Positions 17,185-27,007 of a DNA stretch of 64,000 nucleotides are shown one piece after another. The position numbers and the translations under genes were made by a program. This stretch comes from Massilia sp. METH4 (GTDB lineage Bacteria > Pseudomonadota > Gammaproteobacteria > Burkholderiales > Burkholderiaceae_D). The stretch covers positions 5,270,001 to 5,334,000 of the forward strand of contig NZ_CP146614.1 in the NCBI RefSeq assembly GCF_037094685.1, read 5' to 3'. The notes beneath the pieces were generated by a model. The model saw only the letters and a program-made list of their open reading frames with translations. It did no database searches and had not been told where the DNA came from. Position 1 is the stretch's first letter; every line of letters begins with the position of its first letter.

Positions 17185-17785
17185 GTGTCCATATGTGCGT
17201 GATTGTGCGCCATATTTGTTCAGCTCCCGAAGCTGGCGCCGGGCCTTTCAGAAAGCATTTTGCGACCCTGGTATTTGCGACTCCCGCTCCCGCGACTGTG
17301 CACCCTGTCAGTTCAGCTCTTGCACGGCATCCAGGAACTTTTAAGAGCAGATCTCCGACCCGACGCCATCCCGCCTGCGCATCCTGCGGGACACCAAGCA
17401 AGCGCGACTGTATTAGCCGATCCCTAGCACTTCGTTGTTTTATAGTGAATCCAGGGTTCCCCACGGGCAAAAACTTTGCGCCAGATCAGAGATTGTGCGA
17501 TCCTGCCTCCAATTCTTAGTTCCCTAGTGCAACCAATCTCCAGTTGTACCGGCGCGAACGCCGATTGAGCAATTCCTCCGCGACCAGGCCCTCGTCGCTC
17601 GTGCGCAAGCACACCCCCGCCATGCCACGCCACGCATGGGCGAGCCAGGCAGTGCCGTGCCGCCGCTGGCGGATCGCTTCGTCGATCGCCAAGCCAGCCG
17701 TCACCCGCCGCAGCCGCGCAATTCAAAATCGACAATCTCAACAATACGAGCGGGCTGGGTATTGCCGCTGATCTTTGGAGCAGGA
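17185..17785. other. Long leader region upstream of the TPS exoprotein gene
   Basis: About 600 bp between the palindromes and the TpsA start. The first 330 bp are lower in GC than the flanks and hold no convincing reading frame. The later part carries one possible small gene on the minus strand (17516-17704). The ribosome site GGAGCAGGA for the TpsA gene is at 17777-17785. No clear terminator is visible. Confidence 0.4.
17516..17704 (-). CDS. Possible small protein (62 aa), unknown
   Basis: A 62-residue frame starting at GTG, divergent from the TpsA gene: it reads AGLAIDEAIRQRRHGTAWL, then EEGLVAEELLNRRSRRYNW-type helical, Arg-rich text. Third codon positions are mostly G or C like real genes here, and the predicted protein is helical and basic, which favours a true gene over chance. 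I recognise no family, and no ribosome site is obvious ahead of the GTG. It could be a small DNA-binding or regulatory protein or a remnant. Confidence 0.3.
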   Translation of the reverse strand: MTAGLAIDEAIRQRRHGTAWLAHAWRGMAGVCLRTSDEGLVAEELLNRRSRRYNWRLVALGN

Positions 17786-20700
17786 ATGAATCGCATTTAT
17801 CGCGTGATCTGGAACGCGTGCACTGGTTGCTGGCAAGTGGTTTCCGAACTCGGTTCCGGCCGGGTTAAGTCTTCGACGTCCCGTGCGCGCCGGCGCCGGC
17901 AGGCAACCTTGCTGGCGTTGGCGGTGGCAACCGCCGCGGCGCAGGCGGCAGTTCCGTTGCCGACCGGCGCGCAGGTGGTCGCCGGCCAGGCATCCGTCGG
18001 CTACAGCGGCCAGACGATGACCGTCCAGCAGTCCAGCGCGAAGGCGGCCATCGACTGGAGCAATTTTTCCATCGGCCAGAACCATACGGTCAACTTTGTC
18101 CAGCCCTCCTCCTCCTCGGTGGCCCTGAACCGCGTCGTCGGAACCGATCCCTCGCTGATCCAGGGCGCGCTCAACGCGAACGGCCATGTGTTCCTGGTCA
18201 ATCCGAATGGTGTGCTCTTCAGTCCCACGGCCCAGGTGAATGTCGGCGGGCTGCTGGCGTCGACGTTGAACATGGCGACCGATGACTTCATGGCCGGGAA
18301 TTACCGGCTGGCCGGGGCCAGCACCAATGCGGTGATCAACCAGGGCAATATCCGGGTGGCAGCCGGCGGCAATGTCGCACTCGTCGCCGCGAAAGTCTCG
18401 AACGCGGGAACGATCGACGCCGCGAGCGGCAATGTGCTGCTCGGCGCGGGCAAGGACGTGATCGTCGATTTCGGCGGCCCCGTCAAGCTGCGCCTCCAGG
18501 AAGGCGCGCTCGACGCGCTTGTCGAGAACGGCGGCGCCATCCGCGCCGATGGCGGCACCGTGCTGATGACGGCCCGGTCGGCCAGCGAAATCACCGCATC
18601 CGCGATCAACAATTCCGGCATCGTCCAGGCGCGCACGCTGGCATCCGGCGCTCCGGGCCAGATCCTGCTGCTGGGCGACATGGTCAACGGCACCCTGTAC
18701 GCCGGCGGCAAGCTCGACGCCAGTGCGCCGGACGGCGGCAATGGCGGGTTCATCGAGACCTCGGCGGCCCATGTCCAGACCGGGCCCGGCCTGTCCGTGG
18801 AAGCCGGTTCCGCCCGCGGTACCGGCGGCAACTGGCTGATCGACCCGTACGATTACACCATCAATGCCCCGGCCGCGGCAACGCTCGCGAATGCGCTGAA
18901 CGGCGACACCAGCGTGACGGTCACCACGCAGTCCAGCGTGCCCGGTCACGGCGGCGCGACGGTCACGGGCAGCGGCGACATCACCGTTGCCAGTCCGATC
19001 ACGAAGACCGGCGGCGGCAATGCCAGCCTGACGCTGCGTGCCGACCGCAATATCGTGGTCAACGCCGACATCACCTCCACGGCCGGCAAGCTGGACGTCA
19101 CCCTGTCCGCCGCCAATGCCGCGGGCGCGACGACCGGCGGCGTGACGGTGAACGGCAACCTCAAGTCCAATGGCGGCGACATCCTCATCGGCGGTGCCAA
19201 CGGCAGCGCGAGCAGCGGCATCGGCTATGCGCTCAACTCCAGCGGCAGTACCGCGGCGGTCAGCGTCGAGCAGGCGAAGTCCATCCTGTCGAGCGGCGGC
19301 GACATCACCATCAACGGCCGCTCGCTGGTCGGTTCGAACAGCGGCAGCTATGGCGGCGACACCGCGGGCGTGTACATCAAGTCGGGCGCGACTATCTTGT
19401 CGGGCACCGGCAACCTCCTCATCAATGGCGAGAGCAAGGGCGGCAAGAACACGTTCGGCCTCGCATTCGAGGGCAATTCGAACACGCTGACGACCGTGGG
19501 CAGTGCCACCGGCGGCGGCACGACGCTGCTGAACGCGGTCAACGCCACGCCCGGCAACTACTCGGCGGACGACCTGGCGGAAGGCGCGATCGGTCTCGTT
19601 TCCTACGGCAACCGGGCACGCATCGCCTTCCAGGGGCCGTCCGTCGCCTCCTGGCTCGTCTACGTCAACGGTGCGGCGCGCCTGTCGGCCTACACGCAGT
19701 CGCCGCAGCTGTCGAGCTGCGCGACGCCCTATCCCAACTGCGGCACCATGGTGGTGCCAGGGTCGAACAACAGCTACCTGTACGCCACCTACCAGGCCGT
19801 GGACATGGCCACGCAGCCGCTGTACGTGATCCAGTCGGGCACCGGCACGAAGGTGTATGACGGCACCACGGCGGCTACCGGCGTGACGCTCAACACGCTC
19901 AGCAACCTGTCGAACTTTTCCGTCTCGTCGCTCTCCCCTGCTCCGGCTTACTACACGGCCAGCAAGAATGCCGGGTTCTACAACAAGCTCAAGGCGAGTC
20001 CGAACAACCCGGTCAATTACACGACGAACGGCATGACCTATGCCGTCGCCTACTACGGCACGGGCAGCTACACGATCACGCCGAAGGCGCTGACGCCCAG
20101 CGCGGCCAACAAGGTGTACGACGGGACCACCGCAGCGGCGGTCTCGATGTCCGGCGCGATCGCTGGCGACCTGGTCACGGCCAGCGGCACCGGCAACTTC
20201 GCCAGCAGGAACGTCGGCACCTATTCGGTGAACATCAGCAATATCGCACTCTCTGGCGCGGACGCAGGCAACTACACCCTGGCCGGCACCTCGGCGAGTG
20301 CCACCGCCAGCATCACGCCGCGCACGGTGACGATCCACGGCGGCAAGACGTACGACGGCTCGACGTCGCTCTCGAACGTCGTCATCGGCAACCTGGTGGC
20401 CGGCGAAGACCTGGCGGCCAGCGGCGCGACCGCGAACAGTGCCAACGTCGCGTCGGCAAGCTATATCGATGCCATCACCCTGGCGGACGGCAGCGCCGGC
20501 CTGGCCAGCAACTACCAGCTGCCCAGCCTCGCGGCGGCCAGCTTCGCCAACGGTGCGGCCATCACGGCGAAGGCACTGACCATCACCGGCCTGACCGCGG
20601 CCGACAAGGTCTACGACGGCCTGCTGGGCGCCACTGTGACCGGCGGCACCCTGGGTGGCCTCGTCGGCAACGAAACGCTGGGCATCTCCGCCATCGGCGG

Positions 20701-23698
20701 CCTGTTCGCGGACAAGCACGTGGGCAGCGGCAAGGCAGTGACCCTCTCCGGCGTCACCCTGAGCGACGGTAGCGGCCTGGCCTCGAACTACGCGCTGGCG
20801 CAACCGGCCGGGCTGACGGCCAGCATCACCCCGAAAGCCCTGTCGGTGACGGGCCTGGTGGCTTCGAACAAGACCTATGACGGGACGACCGGCGCAACCG
20901 TCAGCACGGCGGGCGCCGTGTTCGGTGGCCTGGTCGCCGGCGACAGCGTCGCCGTCACCGCGGCCGGCACGTTCGCGGACGCCAATGCGGGCGCCGGCAA
21001 GACCGTCACGCTGGCGAGCACGTTCAGCGGCGCCGATGCCGCGAACTATGCGATCATCGGCCAGGCCAGCACCGTGGCGGACATCCTGCGTAAGGCAGTC
21101 ACCCTCACCGGGGTGGGCGCCATCACGCGGACCTACGATGGTACCGCGACCGCCATGCTGACCGGCGCGCTGACCGGCATGGTGGGCACCGAGACGCTCG
21201 GCCTGCAGGGTCTCGCGGGGGTGTTCGCCGACAAGCACGCCGGTATCGGCAAGACCGTGTCGATCACCGGCGGCACCCTGGCCGATGGCACGGGCCTGGC
21301 CGCCAATTACAGCCTCGTGCTGCCGGCGACGACGCACGGCACCATCACCCGGAAGGACCTCGCGGTGTCGGGTATCACGGCAGCCGACAAGGTCTACGAC
21401 GGCGGCACCGCCGCGGCCGTCGACGCGACGCATGCCGTGCTCGCGGGCCTGGTGGCTGGCGACACCGTCGCCGTGTCGTCCAGCGGCTCGTTCGCCGACA
21501 AGAACGCGGGCAACGGCAAGACTGTTGCCCTGAACAGCACCTACGGCGGCAGCGACGCCGGCAACTACACCATCAGCGGCCAGGCAGCGACGGTGGCCAG
21601 CATCGCGCCCAAGGCGCTGACCGTGTCCGGCATCACCGCCGCCGACAAGACCTACGACGGCACGACCGCCGCCGGCGTCGACGCGTCGAACGCCGTGCTG
21701 GCCGGCCTGGTCGGGAACGACACCGTCACCGTATCGGCCACCGGTGCATTCGCCGACCGGAACGCCGGCAACGGCAAGACGGTCGCCCTGAACAGCACCT
21801 ACGGCGGGGCCGACGCGGGCAACTACGCCATCGCCGGCCAGGCCGCCACGGCCGCCAGCATCGCGCGCAAGGCCCTGACCGTCACCGGCTTGAATGCCGT
21901 CTCGAAGACCTACGACGGCACCGTGGCGGCAGCGCTGACCGGCGGCACCCTCGACGGCCTGGTGGCCGGCGAGACCGTCGGCCTCGCCGGGCTGGCCGCG
22001 ACCTTCGCGGACAAGAACGCCGGCGCCACAAAGGCGGTAACCGTCACGGGCGCCACGCTGACCGACGGCACGGGCCTGGCAAGCAACTACACGGTTGCCA
22101 ACCCGGCCGGCCTGGCGGCCGACATCACGCGCAGGGCGCTGTCGGTGACCGGCATCACGGCCGCCGACAAGGTGTACGACGGCAGCACGGCGGCAGCCGT
22201 CGATACATCCGGCGCCGCCCTGTCGGGCCTGATCGATGGCGACAGCGTCACCGTGTCCAGCACGGGCAGCTTCGCCGACCGCAACGCCGGCAACGGCAAG
22301 GCGGTGGCGCTGGCCAGCACGTACGGCGGGACTGACGTGGCCAATTATGCGATCACGGGCCAGGCCGGCACGACGGCCACGATCACGCGCAGGGCGCTGA
22401 CGGTTTCCGGACTCGCGGCGGCCGACAAGGTCTATGACGGCACGACGGCGGCGGCCCTGACGGGCGGCAGCCTGGTCGGCCTGGTCGCGGGCGAGAGCCT
22501 GGATCTGGCCAACCTCGCCGGCACCTTCGGGGACAAGAACGCCGGTACCGGGAAATCCGTCACCGTCACCGCGCTCGGCCTCCTGGACGGCACGGGCCTG
22601 GCCTCGAACTACACCCTTGCCCAGCCAACCGGACTGACGGCCAGCATTACGCCGAAGGCCCTGCTGGTGGCCGGATTGACGGCTGCGGACAAGACCTATG
22701 ACGGCACCACCGCCGCCACGGTCGGCACGGCGGGTGCCACGCTGGACGGCCTGGTCGCCGGCGACGCGGTAACCTTGGGCACCAGCGGCAGCTTCGTCGA
22801 CCGGAACGCCGGTTCCGGCAAGCAGGTCGACCTCGCCACCACGCTGTCCGGTGGCGATTCGGGCAACTACGCCCTGGCCGGCCAGCGCACGGCCACGGCG
22901 GCCATCACCCGCAGGGCCTTGACGCTTGGCGGCATCACGGTGGCCGACAAGGTTGCCGACGGCACCACCACGGCAGCCCTTACGGCGACGGGTGTGCTGT
23001 CCGGCGTGCTGGCCAATGACAGCGTGGCCGTGAACGCCGCCGGCATGACGGCGCAGTTCGCGCAGGCCGCCGCGGGCTCGGCAATTCCAGTCAGCATCGG
23101 CGGCCAGCTGCTGTCGGGCGCCGACGCCGGCAACTACTTCCTGGCCGAGACGCTGGCCGCCGCGGGCAATATTCTTGCCGCCGCGACCCCGGCGCCGGTT
23201 CCGGCTCCGGAGGTCGTCCCCGCTCCGGTAGTGGCCCCCGCTCCGGTGATGGTCCCGGCTCCGCAGGTGGTCCAAGCTCCGGCGATTGCTCCGGCTCCGG
23301 CGGTGTCCCCAGCACCGGCGGTGCCACCCCCGCCGGCCGTCATCCCGGCCGCGCCGGCGCCCGCGCCTATCAACGTCGTGGCGACCGTGATCACACCGCA
23401 GGCCGCGGGCCTCGTCTCGACGCTGCCGACGCCGTCGCTCGGCGGCCTGGCGTACGTCGCCGTTCCGGAGCAAGGTACCGGCGGCGTGGCAACGGGAGCC
23501 GCCGGCCAGGCCACGGTGGACGGCGCATCGTCCGACCCGTCGCAGGCCGTCAGCGCGACCGAGCGGCGCCAGACCTCGGCGCAGGCGCTGGGCGCCGGCC
23601 GCGATGTCAAATACCTGAACGTGCTGGTCGTGGGAGGCGGCATCCGGACACCGGCATCCGTCACCAACGGGACGGCCGCCGACGGAGCGGATCAGTAA
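17786..23698 (+). CDS. TpsA-type secreted exoprotein: haemagglutinin N-domain with 13 YDG repeats
   Basis: A 1,970-residue two-partner-secretion exoprotein. Residues 1-25 are the extended signal peptide region (MNRIYRVIWNACTGCWQVVSE), then a hydrophobic core to about 57 (AAQAA). The TPS secretion domain (about 58-200) includes the signature NPNGVLF at 139. A beta-helix-like region follows (NSGIVQARTLASGAPGQILL; TGGNWLIDPYDYTI). From residue about 688 to 1,740 are 13 YDG/MBG-type units, each about 86 residues, anchored by K(V/T)YDGTTAA and ending ITPKALTV. A Pro-Ala-rich linker (about 1,800-1,862) precedes a short C-terminal segment. The start ATG has GGAGCAGGA upstream. Its transporter is the next gene. 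It is probably an adhesin or biofilm matrix protein. Confidence 0.93.
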   Translation: MNRIYRVIWNACTGCWQVVSELGSGRVKSSTSRARRRRQATLLALAVATAAAQAAVPLPTGAQVVAGQASVGYSGQTMTVQQSSAKAAIDWSNFSIGQNHTVNFVQPSSSSVALNRVVGTDPSLIQGALNANGHVFLVNPNGVLFSPTAQVNVGGLLASTLNMATDDFMAGNYRLAGASTNAVINQGNIRVAAGGNVALVAAKVSNAGTIDAASGNVLLGAGKDVIVDFGGPVKLRLQEGALDALVENGGAIRADGGTVLMTARSASEITASAINNSGIVQARTLASGAPGQILLLGDMVNGTLYAGGKLDASAPDGGNGGFIETSAAHVQTGPGLSVEAGSARGTGGNWLIDPYDYTINAPAAATLANALNGDTSVTVTTQSSVPGHGGATVTGSGDITVASPITKTGGGNASLTLRADRNIVVNADITSTAGKLDVTLSAANAAGATTGGVTVNGNLKSNGGDILIGGANGSASSGIGYALNSSGSTAAVSVEQAKSILSSGGDITINGRSLVGSNSGSYGGDTAGVYIKSGATILSGTGNLLINGESKGGKNTFGLAFEGNSNTLTTVGSATGGGTTLLNAVNATPGNYSADDLAEGAIGLVSYGNRARIAFQGPSVASWLVYVNGAARLSAYTQSPQLSSCATPYPNCGTMVVPGSNNSYLYATYQAVDMATQPLYVIQSGTGTKVYDGTTAATGVTLNTLSNLSNFSVSSLSPAPAYYTASKNAGFYNKLKASPNNPVNYTTNGMTYAVAYYGTGSYTITPKALTPSAANKVYDGTTAAAVSMSGAIAGDLVTASGTGNFASRNVGTYSVNISNIALSGADAGNYTLAGTSASATASITPRTVTIHGGKTYDGSTSLSNVVIGNLVAGEDLAASGATANSANVASASYIDAITLADGSAGLASNYQLPSLAAASFANGAAITAKALTITGLTAADKVYDGLLGATVTGGTLGGLVGNETLGISAIGGLFADKHVGSGKAVTLSGVTLSDGSGLASNYALAQPAGLTASITPKALSVTGLVASNKTYDGTTGATVSTAGAVFGGLVAGDSVAVTAAGTFADANAGAGKTVTLASTFSGADAANYAIIGQASTVADILRKAVTLTGVGAITRTYDGTATAMLTGALTGMVGTETLGLQGLAGVFADKHAGIGKTVSITGGTLADGTGLAANYSLVLPATTHGTITRKDLAVSGITAADKVYDGGTAAAVDATHAVLAGLVAGDTVAVSSSGSFADKNAGNGKTVALNSTYGGSDAGNYTISGQAATVASIAPKALTVSGITAADKTYDGTTAAGVDASNAVLAGLVGNDTVTVSATGAFADRNAGNGKTVALNSTYGGADAGNYAIAGQAATAASIARKALTVTGLNAVSKTYDGTVAAALTGGTLDGLVAGETVGLAGLAATFADKNAGATKAVTVTGATLTDGTGLASNYTVANPAGLAADITRRALSVTGITAADKVYDGSTAAAVDTSGAALSGLIDGDSVTVSSTGSFADRNAGNGKAVALASTYGGTDVANYAITGQAGTTATITRRALTVSGLAAADKVYDGTTAAALTGGSLVGLVAGESLDLANLAGTFGDKNAGTGKSVTVTALGLLDGTGLASNYTLAQPTGLTASITPKALLVAGLTAADKTYDGTTAATVGTAGATLDGLVAGDAVTLGTSGSFVDRNAGSGKQVDLATTLSGGDSGNYALAGQRTATAAITRRALTLGGITVADKVADGTTTAALTATGVLSGVLANDSVAVNAAGMTAQFAQAAAGSAIPVSIGGQLLSGADAGNYFLAETLAAAGNILAAATPAPVPAPEVVPAPVVAPAPVMVPAPQVVQAPAIAPAPAVSPAPAVPPPPAVIPAAPAPAPINVVATVITPQAAGLVSTLPTPSLGGLAYVAVPEQGTGGVATGAAGQATVDGASSDPSQAVSATERRQTSAQALGAGRDVKYLNVLVVGGGIRTPASVTNGTAADGADQ
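19847..23010 (+). repeat. Thirteen tandem ~260-bp YDG-encoding units
   Basis: The K-x-Y-D-G anchor codons recur near 19850, 20107, 20344, 20605, 20872, 21130, 21391, 21651, 21907, 22168, 22426, 22690 and 22945, spaced mostly 255-267 bp. Units alternate between two subtypes: one with DGTGLASNY, the other with FADKNAGNGKTVAL and GADAGNY. The last unit reads KVADG, losing the tyrosine. The alternation suggests growth by duplication of two-unit blocks. Confidence 0.9.
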
Positions 23699-23738
23699 GA
23701 TGGCCGCCAAACCGAACAACCAATCCAGGTTCACATCC

Positions 23739-25388
23739 ATGAAACGACAACTTTCGCTGCTGCCGATGGCGATGCTGGTCTCTGCCTGCCTGCCGGCGCT
23801 GGCACAACAGGCGCCGGATGCCGGCCAGCTGCTGCAGGAGAATGCCCGCAAGCTGCCGCAGCCGCTCCCGCAGTCGGCCGCTCCGCTGCAGCTTGCGCCG
23901 CCAGCACCGGCGCAGCAGCCTGGCGGGCAACAGGTTACCTTGCAGCGCATCGTCATCTCCGGGAACACGCGGATCGCCAGCGATGTGCTGCTGGCGGCGC
24001 TCGGCCCCATCAGCGGAAACACGTATGATTTCGCGCGCCTGAGCGCGCTCGCCGCGCGCGTCACCAGCCATTACCAGCAGGCGGGGTATCCGTTCGCGCG
24101 CGCCTACCTTCCGCAACAGGACCTCTCTACCGGCGAACTGCATATCCAGGTGCTCGAAGGACGCTATGGCAGGGTCGTGGCGCATGGCGAACCCGGTTTC
24201 GTGGCTAGCGCCCAGGGCTTCCTCGACGAGCTGCCGAAGGGGGGATTGATCGAAAGCGGTGGGCTGGAGCGCGTGACGCTGCTGCTGAACGACCAGCCGG
24301 GCGTCATCAGCATTCCGACGATGCGGCCGGGCGACACGGTCGGTACCGGCGACCTGCTGGTGGAGGTGCAACGCGACCGGCGCTACAAGGGCGAGGTCGG
24401 GATCGACAATTTCGGCTCGCGCGCCACCGGCCGCCATCGCCTGCATGCCAGCGTGGATCTCGACAGCCCCTTCATGTTCGGCGACCAGATCTCGGTGCAA
24501 GCGCTGTACACGGAAGAGAACATGTGGTTCGGCGCGCTTGCCTATGCGCTGCCGCTCGGCCACAGCGGCTTGCGCGGGCGCGTCAGTTATACGCATTCGT
24601 TCTACGAGCTGTCCGGCAGTTTCGCGGCACTGGGCGCGCGCGGCACGGCCGACGTGGCCAGCGTGGGGCTGAGCTATCCGCTGGTACGGTCGCAGCAGCG
24701 CAACCTGACGCTGTCCGTGGGGATCGACCGGAAGAAGCTGCGCGACAGCCAGGCCGCGACGGCGACGCAAAGCGACAAGTCGAGTGTCGTCCTCCCCGTC
24801 AACCTGGCGTTCGACGTGCGCGACCAGTTCCTCTACGCGGGCATCACGTACGGCGCCCTGTCATGGGTGAAGGGCAACCTGGACCTCGACGGCGCCTCGC
24901 TGGCGAACGACAGCGCGAGCGCGCGCACGGCCGGCAGCTTTTCGAAGCTGAACCTCGACATCGCGCGCATCCAGTCCTTCACCAGCCGCCTGAACCTGTT
25001 CGGCCGGCTGTCGCTCCAGCGCGCCGCGCAGAATCTCGATTCGTCGGAAAAACTCGGCCTGGGCGGCGTCAACGGCGTGCGCGCCTATCCCAATGGTGAA
25101 GTGTTCGGCGACAACGGCTGGGTGGCCCAGGCGGAACTGCGCTACACGGTGGGCCAGGCGACGCCCTACCTGTTCTATGACGCGGGCAAGGTCAAGTTGA
25201 ACAAGTCGGCCTGGGGCGGTATCGACAATGACCGCGCGCTGGCGGGGGCCGGTCTTGGCGTGCGTTATGGCGGTGAGAAATGGACTGGCGGCGTGACGCT
25301 GGCATGGCGCACCAGGGGCGGAGCGCCGCAGTCGGAGGACCGCGACCGCGCGCTGAACATCCTCGCCAACTTGACATACCGTTTCTGA
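23739..25388 (+). CDS. TpsB outer-membrane transporter (ShlB/FhaC/HecB family)
   Basis: A 549-residue pore that exports the TpsA protein across the outer membrane. It has a signal peptide (1-23, ending PALAQQ), a Pro-rich segment, a POTRA domain from about 66 to 145 (QRIVISGNTRIASDVLLAALG; SGELHIQVLEGRYGRVV), then a second POTRA-like part (ERVTLLLNDQPGV, GDLLVEVQRDRRYKG) and a 16-strand barrel ending in the expected aromatic tail (ANLTYRF). The barrel includes GLGGVNGVRAYPNGE, the family's conserved VRGY-type motif region. The start at 23739 gives a clean signal peptide; an upstream ATG at 23700 overlaps the end of the TpsA gene. The 40-bp spacing implies an operon with the TpsA gene. Confidence 0.93.
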   Translation: MKRQLSLLPMAMLVSACLPALAQQAPDAGQLLQENARKLPQPLPQSAAPLQLAPPAPAQQPGGQQVTLQRIVISGNTRIASDVLLAALGPISGNTYDFARLSALAARVTSHYQQAGYPFARAYLPQQDLSTGELHIQVLEGRYGRVVAHGEPGFVASAQGFLDELPKGGLIESGGLERVTLLLNDQPGVISIPTMRPGDTVGTGDLLVEVQRDRRYKGEVGIDNFGSRATGRHRLHASVDLDSPFMFGDQISVQALYTEENMWFGALAYALPLGHSGLRGRVSYTHSFYELSGSFAALGARGTADVASVGLSYPLVRSQQRNLTLSVGIDRKKLRDSQAATATQSDKSSVVLPVNLAFDVRDQFLYAGITYGALSWVKGNLDLDGASLANDSASARTAGSFSKLNLDIARIQSFTSRLNLFGRLSLQRAAQNLDSSEKLGLGGVNGVRAYPNGEVFGDNGWVAQAELRYTVGQATPYLFYDAGKVKLNKSAWGGIDNDRALAGAGLGVRYGGEKWTGGVTLAWRTRGGAPQSEDRDRALNILANLTYRF

Positions 25389-26659
<1,271 letters not shown>

Positions 26660-26689
26660 TGAAAAAAGTCCGGATGGGATCACGCCCCG

Positions 26690-26953
26690 TCAATCCGGCG
26701 GAATCCAGATTTCTTCAACCGTCGACGGCATCACGACAGGCCGTTCCCGCGCTGCCCCAGCGGCCAGTTCCACCGTCGAAAACGCCATCGCCGCAGGCGG
26801 CGGCGCGATCGCCGGGCTGGCCGTGCCGCACTGCATCGCCGGGCACAGCGTCGCGCAGGCCGCCTCCGGGCAGCAATGCTCCGGCATGCGGTAAGCTGCC
26901 AGGGCGCTGACCGACATCGACAGGGCGAACAGGAAGATCAGGAAGAAACGCAT
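26690..26953 (-). CDS. Small exported Cys-rich protein (87 aa)
   Basis: An 87-residue protein with signal peptide MRFFLIFLFALSMSVSALAA, then a Cys-rich start to the mature part: EHCCPEAACATLCPAMQC (five cysteines and a His in 18 residues), a Pro-Ala linker and a C-terminal acidic-hydrophobic tail (VEEIWIPPD). The chosen ATG has GGAGG immediately adjacent, which is too close to be ideal; GTG starts at 26974 or 26980 would lengthen the signal by seven or nine residues. I recognise no named family. It is followed by a second Cys-rich mini-protein, and the pair sits downstream of a metallo-hydrolase gene on the same strand. Confidence 0.6.
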   Translation of the reverse strand: MRFFLIFLFALSMSVSALAAYRMPEHCCPEAACATLCPAMQCGTASPAIAPPPAAMAFSTVELAAGAARERPVVMPSTVEEIWIPPD

Positions 26954-27007
26954 CCTCCGATTGTATACGATCACGGCCACTCGCCAGGAAGATCGTTGGC
27001 TGCCAGG

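Noticed and set aside
19847..23010. CRISPR or satellite repeats
   Set aside because: The period of about 260 bp is coding and in frame; the repeat encodes YDG domains.
17738..24064. A 2,108-codon open frame antisense to the TPS exoprotein gene
   Set aside because: It follows the codon pattern of the repeats on the other strand; its text is Arg/Gly/Ala-rich without family features. A repeat-rich high-GC gene often leaves the reverse frame open.
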